A stretch of DNA of 64,000 nucleotides from Parolsenella catena (GTDB taxonomy: Bacteria; Actinomycetota; Coriobacteriia; Coriobacteriales; Atopobiaceae), in NCBI RefSeq assembly GCF_003966955.1, contig NZ_AP019367.1, positions 930,001 through 994,000 of the forward strand, in the 5' to 3' direction. Below the pieces are notes generated by a model, which worked only from the letters and a program-made list of their open reading frames with translations, was not told where the DNA came from and did no database searches. Numbering within the stretch: position 1 is the stretch's first letter; each line of letters opens with the position of its first letter. The position numbers and the translations under genes were made by a program. Below, piece after piece: positions 22,007-28,789 of the stretch.

Positions 22007-23326
22007 ATGGACGTCACAATCACACCGCACGCCATCGAGGGAAGCGTCGAGGCCATCGCCAGCAAGTCGATGGCCCACAGGCTGCTCATCTGCGCGGCGC
22101 TCTGCCCCGGGCCGACGACGATACGCTGCACCACGTCCTCGAAAGACATCGAGGCCACCATCGCCTGCCTCGAGGCCCTCGGAGCCAAAATCGAGCGCAA
22201 CGGAGACCTGCTCCATGTGACGCCGCTGCCTGGCGCTCCGGCCTCCGACAACATCCGCGTCGGCTCCACGGGCGCGCTGCTCGACTGCGGCGAGTCAGGC
22301 TCCACGCTCCGGTTCATGCTGCCCGTGGCATGTGCGCTTGGCTGCGGGGTCTCGCTCACCGGCCACGGTCGCCTCGCCCAGCGTCCGCTCTCCCCCCTCT
22401 ATGAGGAGCTCATCGCCGGCGGCTGCGACCTCACCGAGCAGGGCGAGTTCCCGCTCCAGACGTCCGGCAGGCTCCGTCCCGGACGCTTTGAGCTGCCGGG
22501 CAACGTGAGCTCTCAGTACATCAGCGGACTGCTGCTTGCGGCGCCCTTGCTCGACGGCCCCACCGAGGTGTGCGTCGCCGAGCCCATCGAGAGCCGCCCC
22601 TACGTCAACCTCACCACGAGCGCTCTCAAGACGTTCGGCGTGCACGTCGAGGAGGTCCGAGACGTCACCGATAACGGCACGCGCGTCACGCGCTTCCTCG
22701 TCTCCCCCGCCACGCCCTACCGCTCCTGCGACAGCGTTACCGTCGAGGGCGACTGGTCCAACGCCGGCTTCTGGCTCGCCGCGGGCGCCCTTGGCAGGGG
22801 CGTCTCCGTCACCGGCCTCGACCTCGCGAGCCGTCAGGGGGACCGCTCCATGCTCGCGGCCCTGGCCAAGCTCGGGGCGCGCATCGAGCGCTCGGGCGGC
22901 ACGGCGAGCGTCTCGAGCGGCGCCCCCACCGCCTGTGAGATGAACGTGTCGGACTTCCCCGACCTCGTGCCGCCACTTGCGGCCGTGGCCGCGCTCGCGC
23001 CCGGAACCACGCGCCTCACGGGATGCGGAAGGCTTCGCCTCAAGGAGTCAGACCGCATCGAGACGGTCTGCGCGGGCCTCGCAGCCCTGGGCGCCGACAT
23101 AACGAGCGAGGGCGATGACATCGTCATCAACGGGCGCGGCTCCCTTGCTGGTGGCGAGGTCGACGCGGCAAACGACCACCGCATCGCCATGATGGCCGCC
23201 ATAGCCGCGAGCCGCTGCACGGGTGGCGTCACCATTCACGGCGCCGAGTGCGTGCAGAAGTCATACCCCGCGTTCTTTGACGACTACGCCAAGCTTGGCG
23301 GCATCGTAGAGGGCACGGTGAGGTAG
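22007..23326 (+). CDS. aroA: 3-phosphoshikimate 1-carboxyvinyltransferase (EPSP synthase)
   Basis: Transfers the enolpyruvyl group of PEP to shikimate-3-phosphate. It has 439 residues with the two inside-out alpha/beta domains. Signature stretches are SKSMAHRLLICAAL (S3P-binding Lys/Ser), CGESGSTLRFMLPVA, GNVSSQYISGLLLAAPL, and GRLRLKESDRIETV near the C-terminal domain. The PEP-loop motif reads GESGSTLRF where many enzymes have GNAGTAxR; this belongs to the class II-like pattern, which is sometimes less sensitive to glyphosate. The spacing to aroB is 31 bases, with GAGGAG upstream of the ATG. Confidence 0.95.
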   Translation: MDVTITPHAIEGSVEAIASKSMAHRLLICAALCPGPTTIRCTTSSKDIEATIACLEALGAKIERNGDLLHVTPLPGAPASDNIRVGSTGALLDCGESGSTLRFMLPVACALGCGVSLTGHGRLAQRPLSPLYEELIAGGCDLTEQGEFPLQTSGRLRPGRFELPGNVSSQYISGLLLAAPLLDGPTEVCVAEPIESRPYVNLTTSALKTFGVHVEEVRDVTDNGTRVTRFLVSPATPYRSCDSVTVEGDWSNAGFWLAAGALGRGVSVTGLDLASRQGDRSMLAALAKLGARIERSGGTASVSSGAPTACEMNVSDFPDLVPPLAAVAALAPGTTRLTGCGRLRLKESDRIETVCAGLAALGADITSEGDDIVINGRGSLAGGEVDAANDHRIAMMAAIAASRCTGGVTIHGAECVQKSYPAFFDDYAKLGGIVEGTVR

Positions 23327-23328
23327 CC

Positions 23329-24465
23329 ATGGCATCGAGCGTCGGGCACTCCGTGCGCCTCTCCATCTTCGGCCAGTCCCACTCCGAGGCGATCGGCTGT
23401 GTCGTCGAGGGACTGCCTGCGGGCATCTCGGTAGACCTTGACGAGCTTCAGGCCTTTCTCGCCCGCCGGGCACCGGGGCGCTCCGACACGTCGACGGCCC
23501 GTCGCGAGCCCGACCGACCGCGCATCCTCTCCGGCCTCGTCGACGGCCACACGTGCGGCGCGCCGTTGTCGGCCATCATCGAGAACACGAACACGCGCAG
23601 CCAGGACTACGAGGGGCTTCGCCGCGTGCCCCGACCCGGACATGCCGACTACGCCGCCTATGTTCGCTATGGCAACCACCATGACGTCGCCGGCGGCGGC
23701 CACTTCTCGGGCCGCCTCACGGCGCCGCTGTGCATTGCCGGCGGCATCGCCCTGCAGGCACTCGAGCAGGCGTTGGGGATTCGCGTCGTAGCCCACATCG
23801 CCCAGCTCGGTCCCGAGCGCATCTGCGACGAGCACCTCAATGACATGACCCTCGACCCCTCCCAGGTTGAGGCCATCGGAGCAAACGAGCTGCCCTGCAT
23901 CAGCACTGGCGCCGCCCGCGCCATGCACGAGGCCGTTCTCGTGGCCAAGTCCAAGCTGGACTCCGTGGGAGGCGTCATCGAGTGCGTTGCCTATGGCATG
24001 CCCGCAGGCGTCGGCGACCCGATGTTCGACGGGCTCGAGAACCGCATTGCCCGAATCGCCTACGGTATCCCAGCCGTCAAGGGTGTGGAGTTTGGCGCGG
24101 GATTCGGCGCCGCCGCACTTCTCGGCTCGCAGAACAACGACCCCTACCGCATCGAGGACGAGCGCGTCGTGTGTGAGAAGAACGATGCGGGCGGCATCCT
24201 GGGCGGAATCTCCACCGGCATGCCCATCGTCTGGAGGGCAGCCGTGAAGCCAACCCCCTCCATCGGCAAGAGGCAGGACAGCGTCGACCTCGGCAGCACG
24301 AGCGACGCAGATCTCGTCGTGCACGGCAGGCACGATCCCTGCATCGTCCCGCGCGCCGTCCCGGTGGTTGAGGCGGCATGCGCGCTCGCGCTGCTCGACG
24401 CCCTCGTTGACGACGGGGCGCTCCCCACGCCAGCCCCTGCCCCGCTCTCGTCTCACGCCATCTAA
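23329..24465 (+). CDS. aroC: Chorismate synthase
   Basis: Trans-1,4-elimination of phosphate from EPSP to chorismate, using reduced FMN. It has 378 residues. Family signatures are FGQSHSEAIG at the N-terminus, RRAPGRSDTSTARREPD, GHADYAAYVRYG, the FMN segment DVAGGGHFSGRLTAPLC, and the C-terminal GRHDPCIVPRAVPVVEA. It starts 2 bases after the aroA stop. It completes the shikimate trunk; the product is used by the next gene, pheA, and by tyrA through the chorismate mutase domain of pheA. Confidence 0.96.
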   Translation: MASSVGHSVRLSIFGQSHSEAIGCVVEGLPAGISVDLDELQAFLARRAPGRSDTSTARREPDRPRILSGLVDGHTCGAPLSAIIENTNTRSQDYEGLRRVPRPGHADYAAYVRYGNHHDVAGGGHFSGRLTAPLCIAGGIALQALEQALGIRVVAHIAQLGPERICDEHLNDMTLDPSQVEAIGANELPCISTGAARAMHEAVLVAKSKLDSVGGVIECVAYGMPAGVGDPMFDGLENRIARIAYGIPAVKGVEFGAGFGAAALLGSQNNDPYRIEDERVVCEKNDAGGILGGISTGMPIVWRAAVKPTPSIGKRQDSVDLGSTSDADLVVHGRHDPCIVPRAVPVVEAACALALLDALVDDGALPTPAPAPLSSHAI

Positions 24466-24497
24466 CACGCATCACCTCGAATACCGTTTGGAGCACC

Positions 24498-25643
24498 ATG
24501 GCCGACCTCACAGAGATCCGCACCCGCATAGATGCGATCGACACCCAGATCTGCGACCTGTTCGCCCAACGCATGCAGTGCGCGCACGAGGTGGCCGAGT
24601 ACAAGCGCGAAAGCGGCAAGCCCATCCTCGACCGCGGTCGCGAGCGCGCCAAGCTCGCCGACGTGGCAACGAAGGTTCCCGAGAAGCTCAGGGACTACTC
24701 GCAGGTCCTCTTCAGCCTCATCATGGAAATCTCCCGTTCCGAGCAGAGTGCGGAGCTCAACCACGAGTCCGAGCTCGCCGGAGACATCAGGACGGCCATC
24801 GGCGGCACGCCCGCGCTCTTTCCGCAGGACGCCTTCGTGGCCTGCCAGGGAGTCGAGGGGGCCTACTCGCAGCTTGCGGCAGACCGCCTGTTCAAGCGAG
24901 CCAAGATAAGCTACTTCGACTCATGGGAGGGCGTGTTTCGCGCCGTCGACGAGGGCTTTTGCAGCTATGGCGTGCTGCCCGTCGAGAACTCCACGGCCGG
25001 CACCGTCAACCAGGTCTATGACCTCATGATGCGCCACAACTTCCACATCGTGAGAAGCGTCCGGCTCAAGGTCGATCACAACGTGCTTGCCCTGCCCGGC
25101 GCCAAGCTCGACGGCATCAAGGACATCTACAGCCACCAGCAGGCTATTGCCCAGTGCAAGGGCTTCTTGGAGAAGCACCCCGAGATTACGGTTCACGTCT
25201 GCGAGAACACCGCCGCAGCTGCCAAGATGGTGGCCGAGAGCGGCCGCGCGGACGTGGCCGCCCTCTCGAGCCGCTCGTGCGCCGAGCTCTACAACCTTGT
25301 TGCGCTGGCCCGCAACGTTCAGGACAGCGATGCCAACTACACGCGCTTTGCGTGCATCTCCAAGAACCTCGAGATCTATCCCGGTGCAGACCGCACCTCG
25401 CTCATGGTCGTGACGCCCAACGAGCCTGGCAGCCTCTACAAGGTGCTCGCCCGCTTCTACGCGCTCGACGTCAACCTCCTCAAGCTCGAGAGCCGCCCGA
25501 TCCCCAACTCGGACTTCGACTTCATGTTCTACTTTGACATCGACTGCTCGGTGGCGGCACCCGAGTTCCCCAAACTCATCGCCTCGCTTGATGACGTATG
25601 CGAGGAGTACCGCTACCTCGGCAGCTATACGGAGCTGGTGTAG
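24498..25643 (+). CDS. pheA: Bifunctional chorismate mutase / prephenate dehydratase
   Basis: Converts chorismate to prephenate and then phenylpyruvate. Of 381 residues, an AroQ-class chorismate mutase occupies ~1-90 (IRTRIDAIDTQICDLFAQRM, YKRESGKPILDRGRE). Prephenate dehydratase covers ~110-290 (CQGVEGAYSQLAADRLF, VLPVENSTAGTVNQVYDLM, NYTRFACIS with the catalytic Thr-Arg-Phe). A C-terminal ACT domain follows (TSLMVVTPNEPGSLYKVLARF, LKLESRPI), the phenylalanine sensor. GGAG lies 5 bases before the ATG. It provides the only chorismate mutase in view, so it also feeds tyrA. Confidence 0.96.
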   Translation: MADLTEIRTRIDAIDTQICDLFAQRMQCAHEVAEYKRESGKPILDRGRERAKLADVATKVPEKLRDYSQVLFSLIMEISRSEQSAELNHESELAGDIRTAIGGTPALFPQDAFVACQGVEGAYSQLAADRLFKRAKISYFDSWEGVFRAVDEGFCSYGVLPVENSTAGTVNQVYDLMMRHNFHIVRSVRLKVDHNVLALPGAKLDGIKDIYSHQQAIAQCKGFLEKHPEITVHVCENTAAAAKMVAESGRADVAALSSRSCAELYNLVALARNVQDSDANYTRFACISKNLEIYPGADRTSLMVVTPNEPGSLYKVLARFYALDVNLLKLESRPIPNSDFDFMFYFDIDCSVAAPEFPKLIASLDDVCEEYRYLGSYTELV

Positions 25644-25645
25644 CC

Positions 25646-26926
25646 ATGGGAGAATCCGCAGCGCACTCCCCCGTGACGTATGGCCTTTTGGGCCGCACGC
25701 TCAAGCACAGCTGGAGCCCGCAGATCCACGAGCGGCTGGGCACGGTGCCCTACGAGCTCGTGGAGCTCGAGCCCAGCGAGCTTGCCGCCTTCGTCCGCGA
25801 GGGAAGCTGGCAAGGGCTCAACTGCACGATTCCCTACAAGCGAGACCTCCTGGGCCTCGTTGACGAGCTGCGTCCCAACGCAAAACGCATAGGCGCGGTC
25901 AACACGCTGCTCCACGGGCCGGACGGACGCGTCATCGGCGACAACACCGACCTGTTCGGCTTTGCCTGGATGCTCGGCAGGTTCTGCGAGCGGCACCTCG
26001 GCACGCGCGACGCACTGCGCGGGAGCAAGGCTCTCGTGCTCGGCTCGGGCGGAGCGTCAAAGGCGGTCGTGGCTGCCCTCGAGGATGCAGGTGCGACGCC
26101 CGTCGTCATCTCCCGCCACGGGACGAACACCTATGAGACCATCCGCGAGCGCCATGCGGATGCGGCGCTCATCGTGAACACGACGCCCGTTGGCATGTAT
26201 CCAAACTGCCCGGCGTCTCCGCTGCCGGACAAGACGCTAGAGGCGCTACCCGGGATGCGGGGCGTCGTCGACGTCGTCTATAACCCAGAGCGCACGGGCA
26301 TCATGCTCGATGCCGACAGGCTCCAGATTCCCGTGGAGAGCGGGCTTGCGATGCTTGTGGGCCAGGCATGGCTCTCCAGTTGCATGTGGCAAGGCGTCGA
26401 GCTCGATGAGGCGCTCATCGGCTCCATCGAGCGCCAGATCACGCTGCAGTGCAGAAACATCGCACTCATCGGCATGCCGGGAAGCGGAAAGACGAGCGCC
26501 GGGCGCAACCTCGCCGAGCTCACCGGCCGCACCTTCGTGGACATGGACGTCGACTTTGCCCGGCGCTATGGCAAGACGCCCGCCAAGGTCATTCAGGACG
26601 CGGGCGAGCAAGCCTTCCGAAAGATGGAGACGGCTGCGCTCGCCGAGGTCGCCAAGGGAAGCAACCTCGTCGTATCATGCGGCGGGGGCGTTGTCACAAG
26701 ACCAGAGAACCTGCCGCTTCTCAGGCAGAACTCCTCGGTGGTCATGATCGACCGCAAGCTCGAGGAGCTCTCCAGCAGGGGCAGACCGCTCTCGCAGCAA
26801 CGAGGCGTGGCGGCGCTGGCCGAGGAGCGCATGCCCCTCTACCGCGCCTGGGCAGATCTTGTCGTCGCCTGCACGGGATCGGCACGGGGAGACGCCCTGG
26901 AGATTATGCGAAGGCTTGGCCTCTAG
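25646..26926 (+). CDS. aroE-aroK: Fused shikimate dehydrogenase / shikimate kinase
   Basis: One 426-residue chain carries two steps. Residues 1-~265 are AroE: substrate motif KHSWSPQIHERLG, catalytic Lys65 (NCTIPYKRDL) and Asp102 (GDNTDLFGF), and the NADP loop GSGGASKAVV. Residues ~268-426 are shikimate kinase: Walker A GMPGSGKTSAG (Lys282), DMDVDFARRYGKT, the shikimate-binding Arg325 in EQAFRKMETAAL, SCGGGVV and the lid RGRPLSQQRG. AroE therefore hands shikimate to its own C-terminal kinase. I start it at the ATG two bases after pheA; the frame extends 16 codons upstream inside pheA. The fusion order differs from the AROM pentafunctional protein of fungi. Confidence 0.95.
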   Translation: MGESAAHSPVTYGLLGRTLKHSWSPQIHERLGTVPYELVELEPSELAAFVREGSWQGLNCTIPYKRDLLGLVDELRPNAKRIGAVNTLLHGPDGRVIGDNTDLFGFAWMLGRFCERHLGTRDALRGSKALVLGSGGASKAVVAALEDAGATPVVISRHGTNTYETIRERHADAALIVNTTPVGMYPNCPASPLPDKTLEALPGMRGVVDVVYNPERTGIMLDADRLQIPVESGLAMLVGQAWLSSCMWQGVELDEALIGSIERQITLQCRNIALIGMPGSGKTSAGRNLAELTGRTFVDMDVDFARRYGKTPAKVIQDAGEQAFRKMETAALAEVAKGSNLVVSCGGGVVTRPENLPLLRQNSSVVMIDRKLEELSSRGRPLSQQRGVAALAEERMPLYRAWADLVVACTGSARGDALEIMRRLGL

Positions 26927-27060
26927 GCTCCGTTCGGTGCCCGTCTAAGCGCGTCCACGAATTTCTCGGCCCGCCGGGTCAGAAAGCATGCGAGTCTAAA
27001 ATATCACTACGAATTTGATCGACGAGGCACAGGCGCATCGCCTCAAGAAGGGATAGCACC

Positions 27061-28017
27061 ATGGAGTACCGGGAAGTCGCGAGCAAGATTCTTGCCGCAG
27101 TGGGCGGCAGCGACAACGTCACGAGCGTCATGACGTGCCTCACGCGTCTGAGACTCACGCTGACGAGCCCGGATGCGGTCAAGTCCGACGAGCTCAAGGA
27201 AATCAAGGGCGTGCTGGGGACCGTGCGCCGCGGACACGACGGAATCGAGGTCGTGCTGGGCCCGGCATCGATTGAGGGCGTGTCCCGGGAGTTCTCGCTT
27301 CAATCCGGAGTTGGCGTGAGCGGCCCCTCCATGGCACCGAAGAGCCCGATGGGCGCTCTGGCAGACGCCCCCGAGAAGATCGAGGCCGAGGATAGGCGGC
27401 CCGAGCCCAAGAAGCAGGACCACATCGTCATCACTCCCGGACGCAGGAGCTCCTACCGCGCCCAGCAGCGCGCCGCCATCAACGACGAACGCCTGGGCAA
27501 GGAGGACATGGACGCGCTACGGGCCTTCCTGGACGAGGGGACGAAGGCCGCCGCTTCCGCAAAGCCGGAGAAGGGCGGCAAGTCCGTCCTTGTCATCAAC
27601 GGACCGAACATAAACATGCTCGGCATCCGCGAGCCGAGCATCTATGGCAAGGCCGACTACGCGGCGCTCGTCCGCACGTGCAAGGCTGCCGCGGCCGAGG
27701 CTGGGTTCTCGGGCATTCGCTGCTTCCAGAGCAACCATGAGGGAGCCATCGTCGACGAGATCCAGGCGGCACTTGGAACCTATGACGGCATCGTCATGAA
27801 CCCGGCCGCCTACACGCACACCTCCGTCGCCATCCTCGACGCCCTGAAGGCGGTGTCCCTCCCCTGCGTGGAGGTTCACATCTCCCGCGTCGAGGACCGT
27901 GAGGACTTCCGCCAGGTCTCATACGTGCGCCAGGCCTGCTTCGAGACCATCACCGGCATGGGGCTCGAGGGCTATCGCAAGGCCATTCTCGACCTCGCCG
28001 CGCGCCTGGGGATGTAG
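27061..28017 (+). CDS. aroQ: PTS EIIB-like domain fused to type II 3-dehydroquinate dehydratase
   Basis: 318 residues. Residues ~4-80 match the glucose-family PTS EIIB domain: KILAAVGGSDNVTSVMTCL, TRLRLTL, ELKEIKGVLG and GIEVVLGP, with the phosphorylatable cysteine at Cys26 in place. A charged linker spans ~85-170. Residues ~174-318 are type II dehydroquinase: GPNINMLGIREPSIYG (Arg190, catalytic Tyr195), FQSNHEG, NPAAYTHTSVAI and EVHISR with His273. The dehydratase supplies the one shikimate step missing upstream. It is 134 bases after aroE-aroK with AAGAAGGGA before the ATG, and ends in a strong terminator. No EIIC or EIIA is near. The EIIB part may let PTS phosphorylation (PEP status) control the enzyme; that is inference. 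Confidence 0.9.
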   Translation: MEYREVASKILAAVGGSDNVTSVMTCLTRLRLTLTSPDAVKSDELKEIKGVLGTVRRGHDGIEVVLGPASIEGVSREFSLQSGVGVSGPSMAPKSPMGALADAPEKIEAEDRRPEPKKQDHIVITPGRRSSYRAQQRAAINDERLGKEDMDALRAFLDEGTKAAASAKPEKGGKSVLVINGPNINMLGIREPSIYGKADYAALVRTCKAAAAEAGFSGIRCFQSNHEGAIVDEIQAALGTYDGIVMNPAAYTHTSVAILDALKAVSLPCVEVHISRVEDREDFRQVSYVRQACFETITGMGLEGYRKAILDLAARLGM

Positions 28018-28065
28018 CGTACAGGCACTCGCCCGTCGCCGGCTTTCCATAAGGCGCCCGCACAC

Positions 28066-28119
28066 AAAACGAGGCTATCGGCACGCGCGAACGCATTTTT
28101 TGCCGATAACCTCGTTTTT
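28066..28119. terminator. Bidirectional terminator between aroQ and nrdG
   Basis: AACGAGGCTATCGGCA pairs with TGCCGATAACCTCGTT (one mismatch) around a 17-base loop. TTTTT follows on the plus strand and TTTT on the minus strand, so it can end both converging operons. Part of the stem (GAGGYTATCGG) recurs a third time at 28144-28155. Confidence 0.9.
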
Positions 28120-28168
28120 CGTGCACATTTAGCGCCCAAGAAGCCCGATAGCCTCAAATTCCGTGCAG
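28103..28168. repeat. Short direct repeat overlapping the aroQ/nrdG terminator
   Basis: CCGATAACCTC...CGTGCACATT at 28103-28129 and CCGATAGCCTC...CGTGCAGCACATT at 28145-28173 are related copies ~41 bases apart; only the central six bases differ freely. With the left stem arm this makes three copies of one 11-base word. It looks like an intergenic repeat family built from terminator arms. Confidence 0.55.
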
Positions 28169-28172
28169 CACA

Positions 28173-28724
28173 TTACATCGCATGTGTGCCAAACACGGGG
28201 CCGTCGCTCCACAGGCAAATCTGACCCGTCTCGCGAGTCTTGGCAAGGTCGATGAGACGCTGGTTGGCAGAGCCGCGGAAGCGCAGCGTGATGTCCTTCT
28301 CGGCCTCGATGAAGGGGCCGTCAACGAGCACGTCGATGCAGTCGAGCAGCGCGTCTGTCACGCCCTCGACGTAGCGTCTGCCGCCTGGGACAAGGTCTCG
28401 GTCGTAGACGTAGCCCGTGTAGCACCAGACGTCCTTCTCGGGAAGCTCGCGAATGACGAGCTCGCACAGCGCGAGAAGCTCGGACTGATGCTCGGGCTCC
28501 ATGGGGTCCCCGCCCAGAAGCGAGAGTCCCCGCACATAGGAGGGCCGAAGGCTCTCGACGATCTCATCGGCGGTCTCGCGCGTGAAGGGCAGCCCGTACG
28601 AGAAGTCCTGCGCCTCACCATTGAAGCATCCCGGGCATTGGACGCGGCAGCCCGATACGAACAGTGACGTCCTCACGCCCACGCCGTTGGCGATATCGCA
28701 GTACTTGATGGCTCCATAGTTCAT
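28173..28724 (-). CDS. nrdG: Anaerobic ribonucleoside-triphosphate reductase activating protein
   Basis: Radical-SAM enzyme that installs the glycyl radical on NrdD. It has 183 residues. The cluster motif CRVQCPGC follows the CxxxCxxC pattern within SLFVSGCRVQCPGCFN; GLSLLGGDPMEPEHQ is the SAM-binding glycine motif. VWCYTGYVYD and the C-terminal SANQRLIDL agree with NrdG. I start it at the ATG giving MNYGAIKYCDIANG, with GGAGGG ~10 bases upstream; the frame extends further but overlaps the nrdD 3' region without homology. A terminator hairpin stands between nrdD and this gene. Confidence 0.95.
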   Translation of the reverse strand: MNYGAIKYCDIANGVGVRTSLFVSGCRVQCPGCFNGEAQDFSYGLPFTRETADEIVESLRPSYVRGLSLLGGDPMEPEHQSELLALCELVIRELPEKDVWCYTGYVYDRDLVPGGRRYVEGVTDALLDCIDVLVDGPFIEAEKDITLRFRGSANQRLIDLAKTRETGQICLWSDGPVFGTHAM

Positions 28725-28746
28725 CGGGCTTGGGCCCTCCTTGCAT

Positions 28747-28780
28747 AAAAAGCCCCGGGCACGCCAGGCGCATCCGGGGC
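28747..28780 (-). terminator. Terminator/attenuator between nrdD and nrdG
   Basis: On the minus strand GCCCCGG and CCGGGGC form a 7-bp GC stem around a 15-base loop, followed by TTTTTAT. It stands 9 bases after the nrdD stop and 22 bases before the nrdG ATG, so nrdG can only be read from transcripts that pass it. Confidence 0.85.
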
Positions 28781-28789
28781 AAGGGGTTC

